This document shows, in pieces, positions 33,472 to 40,831 of a DNA stretch of 58,187 nt; the first letter of the stretch is position 1, and the number at the start of each line of letters is the position of its first letter. A model generated the notes under the pieces. That model was not told the DNA's origin, made no database searches, and worked only from the letters and a program-made list of their open reading frames with translations. This stretch comes from Streptomyces ficellus (GTDB lineage: Bacteria; Actinomycetota; Actinomycetes; Streptomycetales; Streptomycetaceae), in NCBI RefSeq assembly GCF_030406405.1, contig NZ_JAUEPL010000045.1, forward strand, positions 1 to 58,187, read 5' to 3'. A program made the position numbers and the translations under genes.

Positions 33472-34782
33472 TCAGCCCGTCACGTTGGCCACGCCCTTCT
33501 TCGCGTTCGACCACGCCTCGGCCGGGGACGTCCCCTTCCGTTCCACCTCGCTCAGCGCGTTGGTGATCTGGTCGGCGACGCTCTTGTCGTGGATGCCGAG
33601 CACCTGCACCGGGGCCGCCTTGGCCGCGTCGCCGAAGATCCGGCCGATCGGGGCGTTGGAGAAGTACGGGTCCTTGGCGTCCGCGATCTTCGCGATGGCG
33701 CCCGTGGAGGACGGGAAGTTGCCCTGCGCGCGGAACAGCTTGGCCTGCTGCTCCGGAGCCGTGAGCCACTGGATCAGCTCGTACGCCTCCTTCTTGTGCT
33801 TGGCCGCGCGCGGCACGCTCAGGTACGAGCCGCCCCAGTTCCCCGCGCCGCCCGGCAGCTTGGCGATGTCCCACTTGCCCTTGCCGGCCTCACCGGCCTG
33901 GCCCTTGATGTAGCCGAGCATCCACGCGGGGCACGGGATCGTCGCGAAGGACCCGGCCGCGAACGCCTGGTTCCAATGCGGGGACCACTGGTCCAGCTTG
34001 GCGCTGAGCCCGGCGGCCGCGGCCTCGGTCGCGGTGTCCCACGCGGCCTTGACGGCCGGGTTGTCCTCGTAGATCAGCTTGCCCGAGGCGTCGTAGTACC
34101 GCTCCTCCTCCTGGCCGATCATGATCGTGAACAGGCTGCCCACGCTGTCCAGCCAGGCGCTCTTGGCCGGGGCCTTCGCCTTGTACTGCTTGCCGAGCGC
34201 CAGGTAGCCCTCCCACGTGGCCCACTTCTTCGCCAGCTCGGCCCGGTCGGTCGGCAGCCCCGCCTGCTTCAACAGGTCCGCGCGGTAGCACATCGCCTCC
34301 GGCCCGACGTCCGTGCCGAGCCCGAGCACCCCGCCGTCCTCGGTGGTCGCCGCCGACCACTTGGCCTCGGCGAACTGGCCCTTCAGGGTGTCCGCCCCGT
34401 ACTTCCTCAAGTCCTCGAACTTGTCCGCCTGCTGCTGTGTGACGGACGCGATCCGGCCCACTTCGACGGCCTGTACGTCGGCGAGTCCGCCGCCACCGGC
34501 CAGCCGGGTCTGCAGGGACTTCCAGTAGTCCTGCTCGTCCTCGGTGTCGGTCTGCTTGATGGTGACGTCCGGGTGGAGCTTCTCGTACTCGGCGTAGAGC
34601 CCGGCCTCCTTGTAGCCGAACGAACCGAACAGGTCGACCGTGATCGTGGTCTTGCCGTCCTCGCTGCCGGACGTCCCGTCCGAGTCGCCGGATCCGCAGG
34701 CGGCGAGCAATACCCCGGAGAGCGCGACCGCACCGAGTCGGACGGCGGCCCTCCTGGCGGTGGCGGCTCGGGCGATGGGCAT
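33472..34782 (-). CDS. Lipoprotein sugar-binding protein of an ABC importer
   Basis: A 436-residue extracellular solute-binding protein, family 1. The signal peptide ends in a lipobox (VLLAACGSG, Cys near residue 29), so it is lipid-anchored on the outer face of the membrane. ITVDLFGSFGYKEAGLYAEYEK, MCYRADLLKQAGLPTDRAEL and the C-terminal GNFPSSTGAIAK belong to the sugar-binding family. It would deliver beta-glucan oligosaccharides to the permease pair. ATG 34782 follows GGGAGG. The LacI-type operator TGAGAGCGCTCTCA (34831-34844) lies 49 bases upstream. Divergent to it is the GH81 glucanase, under the same kind of operator. Confidence 0.92.
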   Translation of the reverse strand: MPIARAATARRAAVRLGAVALSGVLLAACGSGDSDGTSGSEDGKTTITVDLFGSFGYKEAGLYAEYEKLHPDVTIKQTDTEDEQDYWKSLQTRLAGGGGLADVQAVEVGRIASVTQQQADKFEDLRKYGADTLKGQFAEAKWSAATTEDGGVLGLGTDVGPEAMCYRADLLKQAGLPTDRAELAKKWATWEGYLALGKQYKAKAPAKSAWLDSVGSLFTIMIGQEEERYYDASGKLIYEDNPAVKAAWDTATEAAAAGLSAKLDQWSPHWNQAFAAGSFATIPCPAWMLGYIKGQAGEAGKGKWDIAKLPGGAGNWGGSYLSVPRAAKHKKEAYELIQWLTAPEQQAKLFRAQGNFPSSTGAIAKIADAKDPYFSNAPIGRIFGDAAKAAPVQVLGIHDKSVADQITNALSEVERKGTSPAEAWSNAKKGVANVTG

Positions 34783-34830
34783 GGGAAGCCTCCCTTGGCT
34801 TCGGCGGGGGAGCGAGAGCGCGTCGCCGGG

Positions 34831-34844
34831 TGAGAGCGCTCTCA
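34831..34844. promoter_or_regulatory. LacI-type operator upstream of the sugar-binding protein gene
   Basis: TGAGAGCGCTCTCA is a perfect 14-base palindrome with the central CG typical of LacI/CebR-family sites. A possible -35 (TTGACG, minus strand 34888-34883) lies further upstream. Near-identical copies occur at 34985 and 38991. Confidence 0.85.
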
Positions 34845-34944
34845 AGTGGTGCGTCTGGAGCGTGCCCCGCGCACCCGCTTCCCGTCAAGACTCGAACACA
34901 TAACAGCTATGCCGCATCGCCAACTCTTGCGCGCCTCCTCTGTA

Positions 34945-34974
34945 TTGACAGTCACGTTTCAGGAGTTTTACGTT
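34945..34974 (+). promoter_or_regulatory. Promoter of the GH81 glucanase gene
   Basis: TTGACA (34945-34950) and TACGTT (34969-34974) are 18 bases apart. The operator at 34985-34998 covers the expected start of transcription, a classical repression layout. Confidence 0.6.
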
Positions 34975-34984
34975 CCTGGGCATC

Positions 34985-34998
34985 TGAGAGCGCTCTCG
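34985..34998. promoter_or_regulatory. LacI-type operator upstream of the GH81 glucanase gene
   Basis: TGAGAGCGCTCTCG differs from the perfect palindrome only in the last base. It lies 10 bases after the -10 box and 36 bases before ATG 35034. Confidence 0.85.
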
Positions 34999-35033
34999 AA
35001 TCGCTCTCCCGCCACCACTTCGAGGTGCCGTCC

Positions 35034-37805
35034 ATGCCAACCCCCCGCACCCGACCAGCCGTACTGCTCCTCGCCACCGCCCTGGCCGCCGCCGGCCTCA
35101 CCGCGACCGCCGCCACCCCCGCCGCGGCGGCCACCGTCCCCGTGGGAGCGGGCAGCTACTCCGACTCCCGGCCCGCCGGAACCTCCGGTCCCACCACCAA
35201 CACCGGCACCCCCGTCAGCCCCAAGCTCACCCCGGCCGCCCAGGGCCAGCCCGTCCCCACCAACGACTGGTGGTCCTCGCTGGCCTTCCAGCGCTACGGG
35301 GACAATCCCTGGTCCACCCCCATGTACGGCCATCCCCTCACCTACCAGGCCACCGCCGCCGGCCTCGACATCGGCTACCCGACCGCCCCCGCGATCGTCG
35401 GCGACGGCCGCCAGTACGAGTACGCCCACAAGCGCGACCTCACCCTCGGGCTGACCGGCCTCAACTCGCCCGACACCAAGGCCGACGCCTGGTCCGACTG
35501 GACCGTCACCCCCTACTGGTCGGACGGCGCCCGCACCCTCCGTACGACCATCGGCCACGGCTCGCCGTTCGTATACGCCAAGGGCACCGGCGGCAGCGCG
35601 CGGGTCACCACCGCCACCGCCCCCACCGTCTTCGCCGACCAGGGCAACGTCCTCGGCATCACCGTCGCGGGCCACCACTACGCCCTCTTCGCCCCCACGG
35701 GCACTGACTGGACCGTCTCGGGCTCCACCCTGACGGCGGCCCTGGGCGCGAAGGACTACTTCTCGCTCGCGGTCCTGCCCTCGACCGACGCGCTGGCCAC
35801 GTACCGGAAGTACGCCTTCAGCTTCGTGACCGGCTCCAAGGTCGCCTGGAGTTACAGCGGCGGCACCGTGCGGGCCACGTACAGCGTCACCACCCAGCCG
35901 CAGGAGGGCACCGAAGCCGGCACCCTCCAGGCGCTCTACCGCCACCAGTGGCTCAACACCACGGACCCGCTCACCCCGTACACGTACGTCTCACCGCGCG
36001 GCACCATGAAGGTCCGCGAGAGCCGCACCTTCACGACCAGCCAGCGGGCCGCCGCCGTACTGCCGGGGCTGCCGAAGTCGTCCGGTGTCGACCCGGCCCG
36101 GCTGCGCGGCTACCTCAACGAGGCCGCGAACGCCGCCGACCCCTTCTCCGGCGCCACCGACACCTACTGGACCGGCAAGGCACTCGGCCGCCTCGCCCAG
36201 CTGGTGCCGCTCGCCGACCAGACCGGCGAGAGCGCCACCCGCGACAAGCTGCTCGGCCTGCTCAAGGGCCGCCTCCAGGACTGGTTCACGGCGGGCGGCG
36301 CCAATGAGTTCTCGTACGACAAGAGCTGGAAGACCCTCACCGGCTACCCCGCCTCGTACGGCAGCGACACCGAGCTGAACGACCACCACTTCCACTACTC
36401 GTACTACGTCTACGCGGCCGCGATCGTCGCCCAGTACGACCCGGCGTGGGCCGCCGACTCCGCCTGGGGCGGCATGGTCAAGACCCTCGTACGTGACGCG
36501 GCCAACCCCAGCCGCACGGACACCGCCTTCCCCTTCCTGCGGGGCTTCGACGTGTACGCCGGCCACAGCTGGGCCTCCGGTCACCAGGGCTTCGCGGCCG
36601 GCAACAACCAGGAGTCGTCCTCGGAGTCGACCAACCTCAGCGCGGGCCTGATCCTGTGGGGCTCGGCCACCGGCGACACGGCCCTGCGGGACCTGGGTGT
36701 CTACCTGCTGACCACCGAGTCGGAGGCGATCGCCCAGTACTGGTTCGACGCCGACCAGCAGGTCTTCCCGGCCTCCTTCGGGCACGACACGGCCGGCATG
36801 GTGTGGGGGAGCGGCGCCGCCTACGCGACCTGGTGGACGGCCAACCCCGAGGAGATCCACGGCATCAACGTCCTGCCCGTGACCGGCGGTTCGCTGCACC
36901 TGGGCGGCGAGAAGGCGGCCATCCGCCGCAACATCGCCGAGATGGAGCGGGAGAACGGCGGCCCCGCCGTCGAATGGCGCGACATCCTCTGGGAGTTCCA
37001 GTCGCTCGCCGACCCGGCGGCCGCCAAGGCGAAGTGGGACGCGGGCCACGCCTCGTACACCCCGGAAGCGGGCGAGTCGAAGGCGCACACCTATCACTGG
37101 ATCGCCACGCTGGACACCCTCGGCGCGCCGGACGCGACCGTGACCGGCGACATCCCGGCCTCGGCCGTCTTCACCAAGGGCACGGTACGGACGTACGCGG
37201 CGCACAACCACGGCGGCACCGCCCGCACCGTCACCTTCTCCGACGGCGCCAAGCTCACCGTCCCGGCCCGGTCCACCGCCACGGGCACCGGCTCGGGTGG
37301 CAGCGATCCGGGCCCGGCTCCCTCCACCGGCGACACCTTCCAGCTCCGCACCGGCGGCACCCTCACCACCGCCACCGGCGCGACGGCGGGGGCCGACACC
37401 ATCGCCTCGGCGGGCGGCGCCAACCACGACGGCACCCCCCACCAGCCGCTGGTGTACGAGGCGAAGGGCGTGACCGGCACGCTGAAGCCGGGCGGCGCCA
37501 CCGCCTTCCGCCTCCAGGTGGACGCGGGCACCACGGTCGGCCTCGGCCAGCAGGCGCGGATCAGCTACGACCTCACGGGTGACGGCACGTTCGAGCGGAC
37601 GGAGACGTACCACTACTTCGCCACCGACCCGGTGGCCGGGTGGGAGGAGTACGGCCAGGCGCGTGGCCTGAAGGCGGCGACCGGCACGCTGGGCGACCTT
37701 CGCGGCGGCACCGTGCGCCTGGAGGTGTGGCACGCCATCGGCAACGGCACGGCGAGGCTCCAGACCGGCACGGATCGGTCAGTCCTGGTCATCCCGTACG
37801 GCTGA
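35034..37805 (+). CDS. Secreted GH81 endo-beta-1,3-glucanase with C-terminal carbohydrate-binding domain
   Basis: A 923-residue exported enzyme. A signal peptide (about 1-33) is followed by the GH81 catalytic region: PVPTNDWWSSLAF near 66, MYGHPLTYQ, then DTELNDHHFHYSYYVYAAA near 446 with the catalytic Asp, and GHSWASGHQGFAAGNNQESSSES near 508 with the two conserved Glu. After a Gly/Ser/Pro linker (GSGGSDPGPAPSTGD near 765) a beta-rich module of about 150 residues (FQLRTGGTLTTATGA onward) resembles CBM56, which binds insoluble beta-1,3-glucan. It cleaves laminarin, curdlan or fungal wall glucan outside the cell. GAGGTG precedes ATG 35034. It is controlled by its own promoter and LacI operator. 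The catalytic call is firm; the CBM number is tentative. Confidence 0.92.
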   Translation: MPTPRTRPAVLLLATALAAAGLTATAATPAAAATVPVGAGSYSDSRPAGTSGPTTNTGTPVSPKLTPAAQGQPVPTNDWWSSLAFQRYGDNPWSTPMYGHPLTYQATAAGLDIGYPTAPAIVGDGRQYEYAHKRDLTLGLTGLNSPDTKADAWSDWTVTPYWSDGARTLRTTIGHGSPFVYAKGTGGSARVTTATAPTVFADQGNVLGITVAGHHYALFAPTGTDWTVSGSTLTAALGAKDYFSLAVLPSTDALATYRKYAFSFVTGSKVAWSYSGGTVRATYSVTTQPQEGTEAGTLQALYRHQWLNTTDPLTPYTYVSPRGTMKVRESRTFTTSQRAAAVLPGLPKSSGVDPARLRGYLNEAANAADPFSGATDTYWTGKALGRLAQLVPLADQTGESATRDKLLGLLKGRLQDWFTAGGANEFSYDKSWKTLTGYPASYGSDTELNDHHFHYSYYVYAAAIVAQYDPAWAADSAWGGMVKTLVRDAANPSRTDTAFPFLRGFDVYAGHSWASGHQGFAAGNNQESSSESTNLSAGLILWGSATGDTALRDLGVYLLTTESEAIAQYWFDADQQVFPASFGHDTAGMVWGSGAAYATWWTANPEEIHGINVLPVTGGSLHLGGEKAAIRRNIAEMERENGGPAVEWRDILWEFQSLADPAAAKAKWDAGHASYTPEAGESKAHTYHWIATLDTLGAPDATVTGDIPASAVFTKGTVRTYAAHNHGGTARTVTFSDGAKLTVPARSTATGTGSGGSDPGPAPSTGDTFQLRTGGTLTTATGATAGADTIASAGGANHDGTPHQPLVYEAKGVTGTLKPGGATAFRLQVDAGTTVGLGQQARISYDLTGDGTFERTETYHYFATDPVAGWEEYGQARGLKAATGTLGDLRGGTVRLEVWHAIGNGTARLQTGTDRSVLVIPYG

Positions 37806-37877
37806 GCCGACTGCCGTACGGCTGAGTTCCCGTACGGCTGTGCCCGACTCCCGTACGGCTGAGTTCCCGTACGGCTA
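37793..37877. repeat. Five-copy CCGTACGGCT repeat across the stop of the GH81 gene
   Basis: The palindromic core CCGTACGG followed by CTGAG or a variant occurs five times, alternating 16 and 20-21 base spacings. The first copy contains the last codons and the TGA of GH81 (37803-37805), and the last contains the stop of the convergent lacI gene. The self-complementary units could form hairpins on both strands and act as a two-way terminator. Confidence 0.8.
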
Positions 37878-38915
37878 AGCCGATGCCCGCCGCACCAGTT
37901 CGGTCGGCGTGATCACCGAGCCCGGGGCGCCCGCCCCGGGCTCGGCCTGGTTCAGCACGCGCATCAGCAGCCGCACCATCAGGCGGCCCATGCCCTCGAT
38001 GTCCTGGCGTACCGTCGTCAGCGCCGGCTCGGTCGCCGCCACGACCGAGGCCATGTCGTCGAAGCCCACCAGCGCCACGTCCTCGGGCACCCGCAGCCCG
38101 CGCTCGCGCAGCACGCGCAGCGCTCCCGAGGCCATCAGGTCGTTGGCGGCGAACACGGCGTCCAGGTCCGGCCGGCGCTCCAGCAGCTCCGCCATCGCCC
38201 GCGCCCCGCTCTCCACGGTGAAGTCGCCCTGCGCGATCAGCCCGGCGTCCGCGTCCAGCAGGACGTCCCGGTAGCCGTCGATCCGGTCGATCGCGGAGGT
38301 CTGGTCGCGCGGACCGGCGATGTGCGCGATGCGCTCACGCCCCAGCGACAGCAGGTGCCGCACGGCTTCCCTGGCGCCGCCCCGGTTGTCGCAGTCGACG
38401 TACGGGAACGCCGGCTCGGCGGCCGCGCCCGGCCAGCCCGGCCGCCCGCCGAACACCGCCGGCACCTGCACCCGCCGGATGACCGAGGGCAGTTCGTCGT
38501 CGTTGTGCACCGAGAAGGCGAGCGCGCCGTCGACATGGCCGCCGCCCAGGTAACGGGAGATCCGGTCGTAGTCACCGGGCCCCTCCACCCAGAGCAGCAC
38601 CAGCTGGGAGTCGTGCGCGGTCAGCTCGCGGCTGATGCCACGCACCTGCTGCTCGAAGAACGGGTCGGAGAAGACCCGGAACTCCGGCTCGGCGATGATC
38701 ACCGCGACGGCGCCGTTGCGCCGGGTGACCAGGGTCCGTGCCGCGTGGTTCGGGATGTAGCCGAGCTCCTCGACCGCCCGGCGCACCTTGTCCACCAGGG
38801 GCTGACGGACACCCGCCCCGCCGTTCACCACACGCGAGACGGTCGCCCGGGACACCCCGGCGCGGGCCGCGACGGCCTCCAGGGTGGGGCGGGAGCCGGG
38901 GGCCGGATCGGGCAT
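37875..38915 (-). CDS. LacI family repressor of the beta-1,3-glucan locus
   Basis: A 346-residue LacI regulator. The DNA-binding head TLEAVAARAGVSRATVSRVVNG (about 11-32) includes the hinge-helix PNHAARTL segment, followed by a periplasmic-binding-like sugar domain (GGGHVDGALAFSVHNDDEL, HIAGPRDQTSAIDRIDGYRD, VFAANDLMASGALRVLRE, VGFDDM). It should bind the TGAGAGCGCTCTCN palindromes at 34831, 34985 and 38991, the last being its own upstream region, and release them when an oligosaccharide binds. ATG 38915 is chosen at the start of the conserved head; further upstream lies the operator. It is convergent with the GH81 gene it probably controls. Confidence 0.93.
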   Translation of the reverse strand: MPDPAPGSRPTLEAVAARAGVSRATVSRVVNGGAGVRQPLVDKVRRAVEELGYIPNHAARTLVTRRNGAVAVIIAEPEFRVFSDPFFEQQVRGISRELTAHDSQLVLLWVEGPGDYDRISRYLGGGHVDGALAFSVHNDDELPSVIRRVQVPAVFGGRPGWPGAAAEPAFPYVDCDNRGGAREAVRHLLSLGRERIAHIAGPRDQTSAIDRIDGYRDVLLDADAGLIAQGDFTVESGARAMAELLERRPDLDAVFAANDLMASGALRVLRERGLRVPEDVALVGFDDMASVVAATEPALTTVRQDIEGMGRLMVRLLMRVLNQAEPGAGAPGSVITPTELVRRASA

Positions 38916-38990
38916 GGGGGACAAGGGTGCTCCTCGGCGGCGCGGCGAAACCGTGTGTACAGGAGCAGGGTAACCGGTCGGCCGATGCTC

Positions 38991-39004
38991 TGAGAGCGCT
39001 CTCT
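38991..39004. promoter_or_regulatory. LacI-type operator upstream of the lacI gene itself
   Basis: TGAGAGCGCTCTCT shares 13 of 14 bases with the perfect palindrome and lies 76 bases upstream of ATG 38915, consistent with autoregulation. Confidence 0.8.
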
Positions 39005-39065
39005 CGCGGAGTGGACGGGCCGCCACCCCGCACAAGGGGGCGGCGGCTCCGCGGTGGCGCGTGCC

Positions 39066-40628
39066 TCAGTGGTCGTGACGGTGACCGCGGTCCTGACCGT
39101 GACCGTGACCGTGACCGTGGTCGTGGATCGTGTTGGTCGCGGCGATCTTCTGCCACGACTTCGGCTGCGCGGGCGCCGCGCCGGCCGCCCGCGACCGCGC
39201 CGCGATCCCGGACTCGGCCGCGGCGGGGGCCACCGCCGGGGCCGCCGGCTTCGACGGCTGGTAGAGCCACGTGTCGAAGAGCCCGGTGAGCGGCTTGCCG
39301 GAGACCCGCTCGGCGTACGCCACGAAGTCGCTCACCTTGGCGTTGCCGTAGGCGTGCTCGGCCGGCCAGCCCTCGAGGATCGCGAAGAAGTCCTCGTCGC
39401 CGACCTCGTTGCGCAGCGCCTGGAGGGCGAGGGCGCCCCGGTCGTACACGGCGAGGTCGAACTGTTTGTCCGGGCCCGGGTCGCCCGGCTTGACCGTCCA
39501 GAACGGGTCGTCGGCCGCGTGCTGCGCGTACACGTAGTCCGCCAGCTCCTGCGCCGTGCCCTCGCCCTCCTTCTCCGACCACAGCCACTGGCTGTAGCGG
39601 GCGAAGCCCTCGTTGACCCAGATGTCCTTCCAGCCGTGGACCGACACGCTGTCGCCGTACCACTGGTGCGCCAGCTCGTGCACGACCACCGACACGTTCG
39701 CCCCGCCCGCGAACTGGCGCGGGCTGTAGAAGGGCCGGGTCTGGGTCTCCAGCGCGTATCCGCTGGTCACATTGGGGACGTAGCCGCCGAGCGCGTTGAA
39801 GGGGTACGGTCCGAAGACCTCCTCCAGCCACTCCGCGACCTCCGCCGTGCGCTCGACGCTGGCCCGCGCCGCTCCCGCGTTGTCACCGAGGTCCTTGCTG
39901 TACGCGTTGAGGACGGGCAGCCCCTTGGCGGTCTTGTCGGTCGTGATGTCGAACGTGCCGACCGCGAGCGTGGCGAGGTAGGTCGCCTGCGGCTTGTTGG
40001 AGCGCCAGTTGAAGCGCGTCCAGCCGAGCCGGGACGACTGCGAGGTCAGGACGCCGTTGCTGATGGCCTGCGTCCCGTCCGGCACGGAGACCGAGATGTC
40101 GTACGTCGCCTTGTCCAGCGGATGGTCGTTGGACGGGAACCACCACACGGCCGAGTCCGGCTCCTGCGCGGCGACGCCGCCGTCCGGTGTGCGGTGCCAG
40201 GCCGTCCAGCCGCCTATCCTCAGCTCGGACGGCTTGCCCGCGTACCGTACGACGACCGATATGGCCCGGTTCTTCGCCAGCGGCGCGGCGGGAGTGACCT
40301 CCAGCTCATGGTCGCCGGAGGTGGTGAACCGCGCCTTCTTCCCGTTCACCCGCACCTCGCTGACCTTCAGTCCGAGGTCGAGGTTGAAGCGGGACAGGTT
40401 CTGTGTGGTGGTGGCGAGGATCGTCGCCGTACCTTCCAGCAGGTCCGTCTTCGGCTGGTACTTCAGGCGCAGGTCGTAGTGCGACACGTCGTAGCCGCCG
40501 TTGCCGCTGGCCGGGTAGTAGGCGTCGCCGATGCCCGGGGCGCCCGGCTTGTAGTCGGCGGCCGATGCCGGGATCGCCAGCAGCAGCGAGGCCGCGAGTG
40601 CGCTCGGGACGATCAGTCTGCGGTGCAC
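39066..40628 (-). CDS. Secreted M1 family metallopeptidase with His-rich C-terminal tail
   Basis: A 520-residue exported peptidase. The signal peptide is about 1-23 (SLLLAIPASA). The zinc site is VVHELAHQWYG (about 320) plus WVNEGFARYSQW about 18 residues later, the HExxH-E pattern of gluzincin aminopeptidases; GGVAAQEP and the GYALETQTRP segment stand where the usual GAMEN exopeptidase motif would be, so the substrate-binding loop is atypical. The end is a linker rich in Ala and Pro, then a tail of alternating His (HDHGHGHGHG near 503), likely to bind zinc, copper or nickel. GTG 40628 follows GGAGAG. It stands alone, between lacI and the X-Pro peptidase gene. Confidence 0.88.
   Translation of the reverse strand: MHRRLIVPSALAASLLLAIPASAADYKPGAPGIGDAYYPASGNGGYDVSHYDLRLKYQPKTDLLEGTATILATTTQNLSRFNLDLGLKVSEVRVNGKKARFTTSGDHELEVTPAAPLAKNRAISVVVRYAGKPSELRIGGWTAWHRTPDGGVAAQEPDSAVWWFPSNDHPLDKATYDISVSVPDGTQAISNGVLTSQSSRLGWTRFNWRSNKPQATYLATLAVGTFDITTDKTAKGLPVLNAYSKDLGDNAGAARASVERTAEVAEWLEEVFGPYPFNALGGYVPNVTSGYALETQTRPFYSPRQFAGGANVSVVVHELAHQWYGDSVSVHGWKDIWVNEGFARYSQWLWSEKEGEGTAQELADYVYAQHAADDPFWTVKPGDPGPDKQFDLAVYDRGALALQALRNEVGDEDFFAILEGWPAEHAYGNAKVSDFVAYAERVSGKPLTGLFDTWLYQPSKPAAPAVAPAAAESGIAARSRAAGAAPAQPKSWQKIAATNTIHDHGHGHGHGQDRGHRHDH
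39094..39119. repeat. GACCGT hexamer repeat encoding the His-Gly tail
   Basis: Four GACCGT units in a row (CTGACC then repeated) encode His-Gly alternation on the minus strand at the C-terminus of the M1 peptidase. Replication slippage here would change tail length in steps of two residues. Confidence 0.75.
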
Positions 40629-40786
40629 GTCAAGCTCTCCAAGTCGTATGGACGGAGGTTTTCGTGAAACCCATTCAGCCTCTTGCGGCACAGTCATGTC
40701 CATGGTCGCCCCTGTCACATGATCGCCATCCGGACGACATGAAACACCACCGTCCGTACCGTCCCTTCCGACCGCTTTCGCCCGCC

Positions 40787-40792
40787 TACTGT
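40787..40792 (+). promoter_or_regulatory. Candidate -10 of the X-Pro peptidase / M14 peptidase operon
   Basis: TACTGT matches TAnnnT and lies 39 bases before ATG 40832. The rest of 40629-40831 has no gene. Confidence 0.4.
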
Positions 40793-40831
40793 CCCCTTTT
40801 ATGCGCCAGTTGACCCGTGTACCTTCCGCCC

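Noticed and set aside
33031..34833. Plus-strand ORF of 600 codons antisense to the sugar-binding protein
   Set aside because: It shadows a lipoprotein gene with a clear lipobox and family motifs; its own translation is low-complexity.
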